Below, one piece after another: positions 1-9,097 of a DNA stretch of 64,000 nt. Every line of letters starts with the position of its first letter. Position 1 is the stretch's first letter. Below the pieces are notes generated by a model. That model saw only the letters and a program-made list of their open reading frames with translations, was not told the DNA's origin and did no database searches. Position numbers and translations under genes: made by a program. Source of the DNA: Lysobacteraceae bacterium PS02065 (GTDB lineage: Bacteria; Pseudomonadota; Gammaproteobacteria; Xanthomonadales; Rhodanobacteraceae); the NCBI GenBank assembly GCA_029959555.1, contig JASCPI010000017.1, positions 1 through 64,000 of the forward strand. Direction: 5' to 3'.

Positions 1-1218
1 GGCACGCGCGGCGCGGCACGTGCGCGCCGCGTGCTCGTCGCGGCCGAGCTCGCGCTCGCGCTGACCCTGCTCGCCGGCGCGGGCCTGCTCGTCGATTCGC
101 TGCGCCGGCTCGGCGGCGTCGATACCGGCGTCGACGCGCGCCAGGTGCTCACCGCGCAGTTCTCGATCCCGACGCGTGTGCTGCAGCCCGGCGAGGACCT
201 CGATGCATGGGCCGGGCAGGCGATGGCCGCACTCGGTCCGCGCCTCACCGCGATCGAGGAACGCCTGCGCGCGATCGGCGGCGTCGATGCGGTCTCGTTG
301 AGTTTCGGCCTGCCGGCGTCCGGCATCGCGAGCTGGAGCAGCGCGTTCGAGGTCGTCGGCGATCCGGCCGGACGCCAGCCGGCCGTGCAGTACCGCTTCG
401 TCAGTACCGACTACTTCCGCACGTTCGGCATCCCGGTCGAAGCCGGTCGTGCGTTCGACGCGCTCGACGGCACACGCGCGCTGCTGCCGACCGAGCTGCT
501 CGTCAACCGTGCGTTCGCGACGCGCTTCCTCGGTGGCGGCGACGCGATCGGGCGCGAGATCCGTACCTTCGGCGATGCGCCGATCCCGGTCGTCGGCGTG
601 GTCGGCGACGTGCGCCAGGCCGGGCTCGAGCGCGAGGCGCAGCCCGAGCTGTACTTCCCGCTGGCCAAGGCGATCAAGGGCGAGATCGCGATCGCGCTCA
701 AGGTGCGCGGCGACGCGCTCGCGTTCGCGGGTCCGCTGCGCGAGGCGATGCGCGAGGTTGCTCCCGATGCGCCCGTGTACGCGGTGCGCACGCTCGACAC
801 GGTGATCGGCTCGACGCTCGCGTTGCGTCGCTTCAACGCCTCGCTCATGGCCGTGTTCGCAGGCGTCGCGCTCACGCTCGCCGCGGTCGGCCTGTACGGC
901 GTGGTCGCCTACACGGTCGGCCGGCGCCGCCGCGAGATCGGCCTGCGCCAGGCGCTCGGCGCGGACACGCGCGCGATCCACCGCCTCGTGCTGCGCTCGG
1001 GCCTCGCGATGCTGCTGCCCGGCATCGCATTCGGCGTGGTCGGCGCGCTCCTGGTCGGCCGCCTCGTCGCCTCGCAGCTGTACGGCGTCGGCAGTGCCGA
1101 TCCACGCGTGCTCGCGGGCGTCGTGGCGGTGCTGGCCGTCGTCGCGCTCGCGGCCTGCCTCGTGCCGACCTGGCGTGCCGCGCGCGTCGCGCCGCTCGAG
1201 GCCTTGCGTGATGAATGA
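1..1218 (+). CDS. ADOP/MacB-type ABC permease, 5' end cut by window edge
   Basis: C-terminal part (about 405 residues) of a two-domain FtsX/MacB-like permease. The reading frame is open to base 1 and the visible residues align with the middle of the permease at 3659-6088, so the true start lies outside the window. Visible parts are one membrane segment (about residues 12-30), a periplasmic MacB_PCD-like domain with the motif VVGDVRQAG, and three C-terminal membrane segments with the FtsX signature (YGVVAYTVGRRRREIGLRQALGA). It ends in the RVAPLEALRDE tail shared by the array. Proteins of this kind couple ATP hydrolysis by a separate ATPase to export or mechanical work across the inner membrane; the substrate is unknown. 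It is closely similar to the gene at 3659, which suggests recent duplication. Confidence 0.9.
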   Translation, partial: GTRGAARARRVLVAAELALALTLLAGAGLLVDSLRRLGGVDTGVDARQVLTAQFSIPTRVLQPGEDLDAWAGQAMAALGPRLTAIEERLRAIGGVDAVSLSFGLPASGIASWSSAFEVVGDPAGRQPAVQYRFVSTDYFRTFGIPVEAGRAFDALDGTRALLPTELLVNRAFATRFLGGGDAIGREIRTFGDAPIPVVGVVGDVRQAGLEREAQPELYFPLAKAIKGEIAIALKVRGDALAFAGPLREAMREVAPDAPVYAVRTLDTVIGSTLALRRFNASLMAVFAGVALTLAAVGLYGVVAYTVGRRRREIGLRQALGADTRAIHRLVLRSGLAMLLPGIAFGVVGALLVGRLVASQLYGVGSADPRVLAGVVAVLAVVALAACLVPTWRAARVAPLEALRDE

Positions 1219-1236
1219 CTTTCGAAGGGGATTCCG

Positions 1237-3630
1237 ATGAGCGGCTTCGTGTCCGACCTGCGCCTCGCCCTGCGACGCCTCGCCAGCGCGCAGGGCTTCA
1301 CGTTCGCCTCGGTGGCGATGCTCGCGCTCGGCATCGGCTTCAGCGTCGCGATGGTCGCGACCGTCGACGGCGTGCTGCTGCGTGGCCTGCCGCTGCACGA
1401 TCCTGATCGCATCGTCGTCGTGCGCGCCGCGAATCCGGCGCAGGACGTCGACAACGCGCAGTTCACGACGCGCGAGGCCGAACTGCTGGCCGCCGGCACG
1501 CCGGGCTTCGACGCGCTCGGCTACTACTGGTGGAGCGGCGTGACGCTGTTCGACGGCGAACGCGCGCGCGAGATCACGACGCATGTCGTCGGCGCGGGCT
1601 ATTTCGAGGCGCTCGGCATCGCGCCCGTGCTCGGGCGTGTGCTGGATGCCGACGACGTGCGCGAGGATCGTGGCGTCGCGGTGCTGTCGCATGCCGAATG
1701 GCAGCGTGCGTTCGGCGGCTCGACCGACGTGATCGGCAAGCGCCTCGAACTCGTCGACGAGGATCCGCTCGAGATCGTCGGCGTGCTGCCGCCGTCCGCC
1801 GAACTCGTCGCCGGCGACACCGGTGTATGGCGTCCGCTCGCGGCGAAGTACCTTCCGCAGGACGGCCTGCAGCGCGAGCGTCGCCGCACGCTGCTCATGG
1901 TCGGACGTCTCGCCGCGAGCACCACGCCCGCGCAGGCCGACGCGGCCTTGCAGCAGCGCTTCGAGGCCCTCGCGGCCGAGCGCGGCGAGACCGATGCGGG
2001 CTGGCGTGCCACCACCCGACCGCTCATCGACGTACTCGTCGGCGATGCGCGCACCGCGTTGTGGGGCGCGTTCGCGCTGGCCGTGCTCGTGCTGCTCGTC
2101 GCGGCCGCGAACGTCGCGATCCTGCTCGATGCGCGCCAGCTCGCGCGGCGCCGCGAGCAGGCCGTGTTGCAGGCAATCGGCGCGAGCCGCGGACGCCTGC
2201 GCCGCGAGCTCGCGCTCGAACTCGGACTGCTCGCGACCGCCGCGGTCGTGGCCGGCAGCGGCGTCGCCGCAGCGACGATTGCACTCCTGCGTGAACTCGC
2301 TCGCGACAGCGTGCCGCGCGTCGACGGCATCGTGCTCGATGCACGCGTGTTCGCCGCGGCCGCGGTGTTCGGCCTCGCCGTGCCGTGCCTCGCCGCACTC
2401 GCGGGTGCGCTGCGCGTGCACGGTGCGCCTGCCGAGGCGATGCGCGCGGACGGCAAGGGGCTCGTCGGCCAGGCCGGGCAGCGTCGTGCGCTTCCCGCGG
2501 CCGCGATGGCGTTGTCGACGCTGAGCCTCGTCGCCGCGCTCGCGCTCGCGGGAGGCCTGTGGCGGCTGCAGGCCGTGGAGCCCGGCTACGCGACCGCGAA
2601 CGTGCACGCGATGCAGTTCTTCCGCGGTGGACGCGAGGCTTTCGTGCCGTTCACCGAGCAGCTCGCCGAACGCCTCGGTGCGCTGCCCGGCGTACGCGGC
2701 GTCGCGGTCACGAGCGCGGCACCGCTGTCGGGCATCGGCAGCGCGAGCGTCGACCTGCGCACGCCCGATCAGGGCGCCGAGGCCGGCGTGCAGAGCGTGC
2801 TGCGCCGTGTCTCGGTTGACTACCTCGGCGTGCTCGGCATGCCGCTGGTCGGCGGTCGCGGCTTCGAGGCGACCGACCGCCGCGGCGCGGAAGCCGTCGC
2901 GATCCTCAACCGCACCGCAGCGCGCCGCGTGTTCGGCGATGCCGATCCGCTCGGGCGCATGCTCAGCGTGCCGATCGGACGCGAGCGCGTCGACGTGCGC
3001 GTGGTCGGTCTCGTCGACGACATCCGCAACGACGGCCTGCGCATGCCGACCGCACCGGAGGTTCTCGTGCCGTTCGCGCAGTTTCCGATCAACGCGATGA
3101 CCTTCCTCGTGCGCGGCGATGGCCCGCTGCCGGGCATCGACGCGCAGATGGCCGCGGCGCTGGCCGCGATCGATCCGCGCCAGGCCGTCACGCGCCACTA
3201 CGCGCTCGCCGGCGACATCGCCGAACAGCTGCGCCCGGCGCGCTTCTTCGCGCGCACGGTAGGCGCGTTCGCGGGTGCGGCGCTGCTGCTCGCCGTACTC
3301 GGCGTGTACGCGGTCGCCTCGCTGCAGCAGCAGCGACGCATCAGCGAGTTCGGCCTGCGCCTCGCCGTCGGTGCGCGCCCCGCCCAGCTCGCCTCGCGTG
3401 TGCTGCGCGACAGCGTTGCCACGAGTGCGAGCGGTGTCGCCGCCGGCCTCGTCGCGGTCGCGATCGTGCTGCGCGTGATCGACCTGCGCGAGCTCGGCGT
3501 CGACGGCTGGCCGTTCGGTGCACTCGCAGCAGGCGTCGCCGCGATGGCCGCTGCCGCGCTGCTCGCCGCCGCACTGCCGGCGTGGCGTGCTTCGCGCGTC
3601 GCACCGATGGTCGCATTGCGCGACGAATGA
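1237..3630 (+). CDS. ADOP/MacB-type ABC permease (797 aa)
   Basis: Inner-membrane permease of the duplicated FtsX/MacB type. The N-terminal membrane segment is at about residues 21-45, followed by a periplasmic domain (about 50-265), three membrane segments (about 272-400), and a second membrane-periplasm-membrane half ending in SRVAPMVALRDE. The cytoplasmic loop motif QAIGASRGRLRREL and the later GLRLAVGARPAQ mark the two FtsX domains. The ATG is preceded by a GGGG-containing ribosome site about 6 nt upstream, 18 nt after the previous stop. It is more divergent from its neighbours than genes 1 and 3 are from each other. No ATPase domain is present; the likely partner is the ATPase at 14016-14681. 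Substrate unknown. Confidence 0.9.
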   Translation: MSGFVSDLRLALRRLASAQGFTFASVAMLALGIGFSVAMVATVDGVLLRGLPLHDPDRIVVVRAANPAQDVDNAQFTTREAELLAAGTPGFDALGYYWWSGVTLFDGERAREITTHVVGAGYFEALGIAPVLGRVLDADDVREDRGVAVLSHAEWQRAFGGSTDVIGKRLELVDEDPLEIVGVLPPSAELVAGDTGVWRPLAAKYLPQDGLQRERRRTLLMVGRLAASTTPAQADAALQQRFEALAAERGETDAGWRATTRPLIDVLVGDARTALWGAFALAVLVLLVAAANVAILLDARQLARRREQAVLQAIGASRGRLRRELALELGLLATAAVVAGSGVAAATIALLRELARDSVPRVDGIVLDARVFAAAAVFGLAVPCLAALAGALRVHGAPAEAMRADGKGLVGQAGQRRALPAAAMALSTLSLVAALALAGGLWRLQAVEPGYATANVHAMQFFRGGREAFVPFTEQLAERLGALPGVRGVAVTSAAPLSGIGSASVDLRTPDQGAEAGVQSVLRRVSVDYLGVLGMPLVGGRGFEATDRRGAEAVAILNRTAARRVFGDADPLGRMLSVPIGRERVDVRVVGLVDDIRNDGLRMPTAPEVLVPFAQFPINAMTFLVRGDGPLPGIDAQMAAALAAIDPRQAVTRHYALAGDIAEQLRPARFFARTVGAFAGAALLLAVLGVYAVASLQQQRRISEFGLRLAVGARPAQLASRVLRDSVATSASGVAAGLVAVAIVLRVIDLRELGVDGWPFGALAAGVAAMAAAALLAAALPAWRASRVAPMVALRDE

Positions 3631-3658
3631 CGACACGTTCTCCAGAGGATCCGACCCG

Positions 3659-6088
3659 ATGAGCCGTTTCACCGACGACCTGCGCACCGCCGTGCGTGCC
3701 CTGCGCGCGAGGCCGACCTTCCTCGTCACCGCCGTGCTGACGCTCGCGCTCGGCATCGGCGCGCTCGCCGCGATCTTCTCCGTCTACGACGCCGTGCTGC
3801 TCAAGCCGCTGCCGTTCGCGCATCCCGAGCGCATCGTGCGCGTCATGCGCGACCAGCCGCCGGTCACGCACAGCCCCGTGTCGCCGCCCGTGTTCCGCGA
3901 GTGGCAGGCGCGCAGCGGCGAGGCGTTCGAGGCCTTCGGCGCATTCGTCGGCGGCACCTACAACCTGACCGGCTCGGGCGACGCCGATCGCCTGTCCGGT
4001 TACGCGGTGACGCCGGGCTTCTGGAACGTGTTCAACGGTTCGATCCTGCAGGGTCGCGCGTTCGGCGAGGCCGAGGAGAACGCCAACGAGCGCGTCGCGA
4101 TCATCGGCGAAGCCTTGTGGCGCGACCGCTTCGGTGCCGATGCCGGCGTGATCGGCCGCGATGTCGTGCTCAATGGCGAGGCCTGGCGCGTGGTCGGCGT
4201 CGCGCGTGCCGATGCCTCGTTTCCGTCGGGCGCGCAGCTGTGGGTGCCGACGTTCCTGCCCGGCAACACGCAGACGCGCGGCAACAACTCGCTGAGCATC
4301 GTCGCGCGTCTGCGCGACGGTGTCGGCACGCAGCAGGCGCTCGGCGTGCTCGACGGCATCGTGCAATGGCAGCGTGCGACCTGGCCCGACGAGAGCAAGG
4401 GCATGCAGGTGCGCGTCGAGGCCTTGCAGGATCGCCTCACGAGCCGCGTGCGCGAGCCGCTCGGCATGCTGTTCGGTGCCGCCAGGCTCGTGCTGCTGAT
4501 CGCGTGCGCGAACCTCGCCAACCTCATGCTCGCGCGCGGCCAGGCGCGTGCGCAGGAACTCGCGCTGCGCAGCGCGCTCGGTGCGGGGCGTGGCAGGCTC
4601 GTGCGCGCGGTGCTCGCCGAATCGATGGTCGTCGCCACGCTCGGCACGCTGGCCGGCGTGCTCGCGGCGATCCCGGCGGTGCGGGGGCTGCTCGCGCTCG
4701 CGCCGGATCTGCTGCCGGCGTACGCGGTGCCCGCGGTCGACCTGCGTGTCGTCGCGGCCTGTGCCGGCGGCGCGCTCGCGACGCTGCTGCTGTTCGGTCT
4801 GCTGCCGGCATGGCGTGCGTCGCGCATCGACCCGGCCACGGCGCTGCAGGGCGCCTCGCGCAGCCAGACCGGCGGCGCGAAGCAGGTGCGCGCGCGCGGT
4901 GTGCTCGTGGCCGGCGAGGTCGCGCTCGCGGTCGCGCTGCTCGCGGGTGCAGGCCTGCTCATCGACAGCCTGCGCCGCCTCGGCGAGGTCGACTCGGGCG
5001 TCGATCCGAAGCAGGTGCTGACCGCGCAGTTCTCGCTGCCCGCGCCGTCGATGGAGGCCGGTGAGGACATCGCCGACTGGTACGCGCGCATGATGGCGTT
5101 CGCGGGCCCGCGCCTCGACGCGATCGAGGCGCGCCTGCGCGAGATTCCCGGCGTCGAATCGGTCGCGCTCAGCGAGCGCCTGCCGGCCTCGGGCGACTGG
5201 GGCTGGAACGGCAGCTTCGGCATCGTCGGTCACGAGATTCCCGAAGACGCGATCATCGAGTTCCGTTTCGCGAGCACCGACTACTTCCGTACCTACGGCA
5301 TCCCGGTCAAGGCTGGTCGCGCGTTCGACGCGCAGGACGGCCATGTCGACGGCGTGCCGTCGCAGGTCGTCGTGAACCAGGCCGTGGTCGACCGCTACCT
5401 TGCCGGCGGCGATGCGCTCGGCCGGCAGATCGCCGCGTTCCTCGGCGATCCGAAGCCGATCATCGGCGTGGTCGGCGACGTGCGCCAGGCCGGCCTCGAT
5501 CGTCCGCCCAACGCGGAGCTGTACTTTCCGATCCGCAAGGTCGGCCGCGGCGAGCTCGCGCTCGGCCTCAAGGTGCGCGGCGACGCGATGGCGGTGGCCG
5601 GCGCGCTGCGCGAGGCGATGCGCGAGGTCGCGCCCGACGTGCCGGTCTACGCGATCCGCACGCTCGAGTCGGTCACCGGCGCGACGCTGCAGCTGCGCCG
5701 CTTCAACATGACGCTCATGAGCGTGTTCGCGGGCGTCGCGCTCGTGCTCGCCGCGATCGGCCTGTACGGCGTGGTCGCCTACACGGTCGGCCAGCGTCGC
5801 CGCGAGATCGGCCTGCGTCAGGCGATCGGTGCGGGCACGCGCGACATCCATCGTCTCGTGCTCGGCACGGGCATGCGCATGGTCGTTCCGGGCCTCGTCG
5901 CCGGCATCGTCGGCGCGATCGCGCTCGGCCGCGTGATCTCGGCCCAGCTGTACGGCGTCGGCGCGGCCGATCCGCGCGTGCTCGCCGGCGTCGTCGCGGT
6001 GCTCGCGCTCGTCGCGTTCGCGGCCTGCGCGGTGCCGATGTGGCGTGCCGCGCGCGTCGCGCCGATGGAGGCGTTGCGCGCGGAATGA
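3659..6088 (+). CDS. ADOP/MacB-type ABC permease (809 aa)
   Basis: Duplicated FtsX/MacB permease. I start it at the ATG at 3659 (MSRFTDDLRTAVRALRARPT), where an AGAGGA site lies upstream and the N-terminus matches its paralogues; an open frame runs further upstream into the preceding gene but that part has no family similarity. The N-terminal membrane segment (LALGIGALAAIFSVYDAVLL) is followed by a MacB_PCD domain, three membrane segments around 280-400, a second N-terminal segment near 425, and a closing FtsX domain with GLRQAIGAGTRDIHRLVL and the tail RVAPMEALRAE. The C-terminal half is strikingly similar to the truncated gene at 1-1218. The length is normal for the ADOP group (about 800 residues). 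Confidence 0.92.
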   Translation: MSRFTDDLRTAVRALRARPTFLVTAVLTLALGIGALAAIFSVYDAVLLKPLPFAHPERIVRVMRDQPPVTHSPVSPPVFREWQARSGEAFEAFGAFVGGTYNLTGSGDADRLSGYAVTPGFWNVFNGSILQGRAFGEAEENANERVAIIGEALWRDRFGADAGVIGRDVVLNGEAWRVVGVARADASFPSGAQLWVPTFLPGNTQTRGNNSLSIVARLRDGVGTQQALGVLDGIVQWQRATWPDESKGMQVRVEALQDRLTSRVREPLGMLFGAARLVLLIACANLANLMLARGQARAQELALRSALGAGRGRLVRAVLAESMVVATLGTLAGVLAAIPAVRGLLALAPDLLPAYAVPAVDLRVVAACAGGALATLLLFGLLPAWRASRIDPATALQGASRSQTGGAKQVRARGVLVAGEVALAVALLAGAGLLIDSLRRLGEVDSGVDPKQVLTAQFSLPAPSMEAGEDIADWYARMMAFAGPRLDAIEARLREIPGVESVALSERLPASGDWGWNGSFGIVGHEIPEDAIIEFRFASTDYFRTYGIPVKAGRAFDAQDGHVDGVPSQVVVNQAVVDRYLAGGDALGRQIAAFLGDPKPIIGVVGDVRQAGLDRPPNAELYFPIRKVGRGELALGLKVRGDAMAVAGALREAMREVAPDVPVYAIRTLESVTGATLQLRRFNMTLMSVFAGVALVLAAIGLYGVVAYTVGQRRREIGLRQAIGAGTRDIHRLVLGTGMRMVVPGLVAGIVGAIALGRVISAQLYGVGAADPRVLAGVVAVLALVAFAACAVPMWRAARVAPMEALRAE

Positions 6089-6400
6089 GCGCGCGCGTTG
6101 CGTCGTGATCCCGCGAGCGTCGGGATGGGGCATGCGCACACGCCGCAATCGGACAGCACGGCGTCCGATCACGGACGCCGAAGCCGCTGCGGTATGGCGC
6201 ACGCCGTGCCACGCTGCGGTTGGAGGGGTTGGCGCGACCCTTGCTGTGTGCATCCGGGGCGCTCCTTCGCCGGCATGTCCCCACCGGCTTGCCGAACCGT
6301 CGTGTCGCCTGGAGAACCGCAACGATGGATGTCTCGATGAACAAGCCGGAAGTCGCGAGACGCGAGCGCCGCTCGTCGGCGCGGGTTCTTCGGTTCGTCA
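6089..6400. other. gap between permease genes, no intact gene
   Basis: Together with the fragment that follows, this is a 406-base gap in an array whose other gaps are 18-170 bases. Short open frames occur but none looks like a protein or has a ribosome site. Because the end of the gap encodes a decayed permease tail, the upstream part may be more heavily scrambled sequence from the same lost gene; I cannot show that by reading alone. Confidence 0.5.
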
Positions 6401-6481
6401 TTCGCGAGCGTGTCCGCGATCGCATTTCCGGCCCGCCATGCGTTGCATGTCGACCCCATGGTGGCCTTGCGCCACGAATGA
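6401..6481 (+). pseudogene. decayed C-terminal fragment of an ADOP permease
   Basis: Read in the frame ending with TGA at 6479-6481, this stretch encodes a tail ending PARHALHVDPMVALRHE. It is nearly identical to the C-terminus of the next gene (PARRALRVDPMVALRQE, ending at 8927) and follows the same tail pattern as every permease in the array. There is no start codon and no upstream coding similarity in this frame. It is most simply the remnant of a further permease copy, deleted or recombined away, leaving the conserved tail and the short spacer before the next ATG. Confidence 0.7.
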
Positions 6482-6494
6482 ACAGGACCTTCCG

Positions 6495-8927
6495 ATGATC
6501 CACGACATCCGCTTCGCCCTGCGCGCGCTCGCGCGCTCGCCCGGATTCACCGCGACGAGCGTGCTCATGCTCGCGGTCGGCATCGGCCTGTGCATCTACA
6601 TGTTCGGGGCGATCAACGCCTTCGCGCTGAAGCCGCTGCCGTTCGCCGATGCCGACCGCCTCGTGCACTTCGAATACACCGAGGCGCGCGAGCCTTCGCG
6701 CAACATCGCGCTCGCGCATCTGGACTGGCTCGACCTGCGCGATCGCCAGCAGGTGCTCGATACACTCGCCGCGTACGCGCAGGGCACGGCCAACCTCGGC
6801 GGCATCGAGGGCGCGCCCGAGCGGCTCGCCGGTGCATTCGTCAGCTCGGAGGTCATGCCGGCGCTCGGTGTGCGCCCGCAACTCGGCCGCGGCATCGAGG
6901 CGGCCGATACCGCGGCGGGCGCGCCGCGCGTCGCGGTGATCGGCCATCGCGTGTGGCAGCTGCGCTTCAATGCCGATCCCGCCGTGGTCGGGCGACAGGT
7001 CCGCGTCAACGGCGAGGCGACGACGGTCATCGGCGTCATGCCCGAGAACTTCGGCTTCCCGGTCGCCGAGGCGATGTGGCTGCCGCTGTCGAGCGACCGC
7101 ACGGTCGCGGCGTCCGATGCGGCGTTGCGCGTGAAGACCTTCGGACGCCTGCGCGAAGGCGTGACGCTTCCCCAGGCCTCGCAGGCGTTCGATGCCCTCA
7201 TGCTCGGGCTCGCCGCCGAGCGCGGCATGCCGCTGCGTGGCGATCGCGCCAAGCTCGAGCCGTTCGCACACGAGTTCATCATGCCGCAGATCCGCGACGC
7301 GACGGCCGCGATGTTCGTGGTCGTGCTCATGGTGCTGCTGATCGCCTGCGCAAACGTCGCGAGCCTCGTGCTCGCACGCTTCGCTGCACGTGCGCGCGAG
7401 CTCGGCATCCGTTCCGCGCTTGGTGCGAGCCGGCGCAGGCTGGTCGTGCAGGTGCTCGCCGAGACGATCGTCGTCGCGATGCTCGCGACCGTGCTCGGCT
7501 ACGCAGGTGCCGACGTCGCCGCGCGTGTGTTCGATGCCTCGATGTCGGCCGACAGCCAGCTGCCGTACTGGGTCGATTTCTCGCTCGACATGCGCGACCT
7601 CGCGTTCTGCGCCGGCATCGCGCTCGCCTCGGCGTTGCTGGCCGGTCTCGTGCCGGCGTTGCGCGCGGGTCGCGTCGACGTGCAGGCGAGCCTGCGCGAC
7701 GGCTCGGCGGGAAGCCTCGGCGGCGGCAAACGCCGTGGACGTTTCCTGGTCGGCGCCGAGGTCGCGTTGTGCGTGGTGCTGCTGGTCTGCGCGGGCATCG
7801 CCGTGCGCAGTGCGCTGCACGCCCAGGAGACCGAGCTCGGCGTGCGCACCGACGACGTGCTGACCGGACGCATCGCGCTGTTCGAATCGACCTACCCGGA
7901 TGCGGCGTCGCGCACGCGCTTCGTCGACGCCCTGCAGGCGCGTTTCGCGGCGCTGCCCGGTGTGCAGCGCGTCGGCTTCGCGAGCACGCTGCCGCTCATG
8001 GGCTACGAGCGCCAGGATTACGCGCGCGTCGGCGATGTCGTCGCGGAGGGGGAGCGCCGCCCGCAGGCCTGGGCGTCGAGCATCGACGACGGTTTTCTCG
8101 CCACGTTCGGCATCGCGCTGCGCGAAGGGCGCGTGTTCGATGCACGTGACACGGCGCAGTCGCCGCGCGTCGCGATCGTCAGCGCGTCGTTTGCGGCCGC
8201 CGCATGGCCGGGCCAATCCGCACTCGGCCAGCGCGTGCAGCTGTCGCCGAAGTCGCCGGGCAGTCCGTGGCTCGAGGTCGTCGGCGTGGTCGCCGACAGC
8301 TCGCAGGCCGACTACGTGCAGTCAGGTGCGAGCGCCGCGTACCGAGGCGACGGCAACGTGTTCCGCCCGCTCGCGCAGGAACCACCCGCGTTCGTGAGCT
8401 TCGCGCTGCACACCACGGGTGACCAGGCGGCGCTGTCGCAGGCCGTGCGCGACGCGGTGCGTGCGGTGGATGCCGACCTTCCCGTGTACTGGTTGCAGCC
8501 GATGTCACAGTGGCGTCGCAGCATCTTCTGGGGCGCCGAACTGCTCGCCAACATGTTCGGCGCGTTCGCGGCGTTCGCGGTGCTGCTCGCGGCGTCGGGC
8601 ATCTACGCCGTGCTGGCGTTCGACGTCGCCGCGCGCACGCGCGAGATCGGCGTGCGTCGTGCGCTCGGCGCCTCGGCGCGCAGCGTGCTCGCCATGGTCG
8701 TGCGTCGCGGTGCCGTGCAGGTCGTCGCGGGCATCGCGGTCGGCGTGCCGCTCGCGTTCGTGTTCGCACGCGTGCTCGACACGATGATGTTCCCGGGCTC
8801 GCGCGCCGATCCGCTCGTCTACGTCGTCGTGGTGGCCGTGCTCGCGCTCGCGGTCGCGGCGGCGACCCTGCTGCCGGCGCGCCGCGCGCTGCGCGTCGAT
8901 CCGATGGTGGCGTTGCGGCAGGAGTAA
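6495..8927 (+). CDS. ADOP/MacB-type ABC permease (810 aa)
   Basis: Starts at ATG 6495 (MIHDIRFALRALARSPGFTA), the typical N-terminus of this family, with AGGACC just upstream. The first membrane segment LMLAVGIGLCIYMFGAINAF is followed by a periplasmic domain that includes the MPENFGFPV-type motif of ADOP permeases. FtsX motifs are ELGIRSALGASRRRL in the middle and EIGVRRALGASARSVL near the end; the tail is LRVDPMVALRQE. The frame stays open some 450 bases upstream of this ATG, but that portion shows no similarity and includes the permease remnant in a different frame. Inner-membrane component of an ABC exporter-like complex; substrate unknown. Confidence 0.92.
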   Translation: MIHDIRFALRALARSPGFTATSVLMLAVGIGLCIYMFGAINAFALKPLPFADADRLVHFEYTEAREPSRNIALAHLDWLDLRDRQQVLDTLAAYAQGTANLGGIEGAPERLAGAFVSSEVMPALGVRPQLGRGIEAADTAAGAPRVAVIGHRVWQLRFNADPAVVGRQVRVNGEATTVIGVMPENFGFPVAEAMWLPLSSDRTVAASDAALRVKTFGRLREGVTLPQASQAFDALMLGLAAERGMPLRGDRAKLEPFAHEFIMPQIRDATAAMFVVVLMVLLIACANVASLVLARFAARARELGIRSALGASRRRLVVQVLAETIVVAMLATVLGYAGADVAARVFDASMSADSQLPYWVDFSLDMRDLAFCAGIALASALLAGLVPALRAGRVDVQASLRDGSAGSLGGGKRRGRFLVGAEVALCVVLLVCAGIAVRSALHAQETELGVRTDDVLTGRIALFESTYPDAASRTRFVDALQARFAALPGVQRVGFASTLPLMGYERQDYARVGDVVAEGERRPQAWASSIDDGFLATFGIALREGRVFDARDTAQSPRVAIVSASFAAAAWPGQSALGQRVQLSPKSPGSPWLEVVGVVADSSQADYVQSGASAAYRGDGNVFRPLAQEPPAFVSFALHTTGDQAALSQAVRDAVRAVDADLPVYWLQPMSQWRRSIFWGAELLANMFGAFAAFAVLLAASGIYAVLAFDVAARTREIGVRRALGASARSVLAMVVRRGAVQVVAGIAVGVPLAFVFARVLDTMMFPGSRADPLVYVVVVAVLALAVAAATLLPARRALRVDPMVALRQE

Positions 8928-9097
8928 CGCTGTCCGGGCGCGCACGAGGCGGTGTCCGGTTCCGGACGCCGCCCGGGCCCGGTGCGGCATGCAGGCAGCC
9001 GCGAAGCGCGCCACGATGCGGTCCGCCGGTGCTGGCACGGCCCCTGCTGAACGACCTTCATGCGGTGTCGTCGACATCGCCCCGACGGAGATCCCGC

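Noticed and set aside
3518..3658. Upstream start for the third permease
   Set aside because: The extra 47 residues overlap the preceding gene and lack similarity to the other permeases, whose N-terminus matches ATG 3659.
3341..6322. Long antisense open frame (993 codons) on the minus strand
   Set aside because: It lies opposite a permease with clear membrane segments and FtsX motifs. Its translation is Arg/Ala/His-rich with no domain; long antisense frames are expected in DNA of this GC content.
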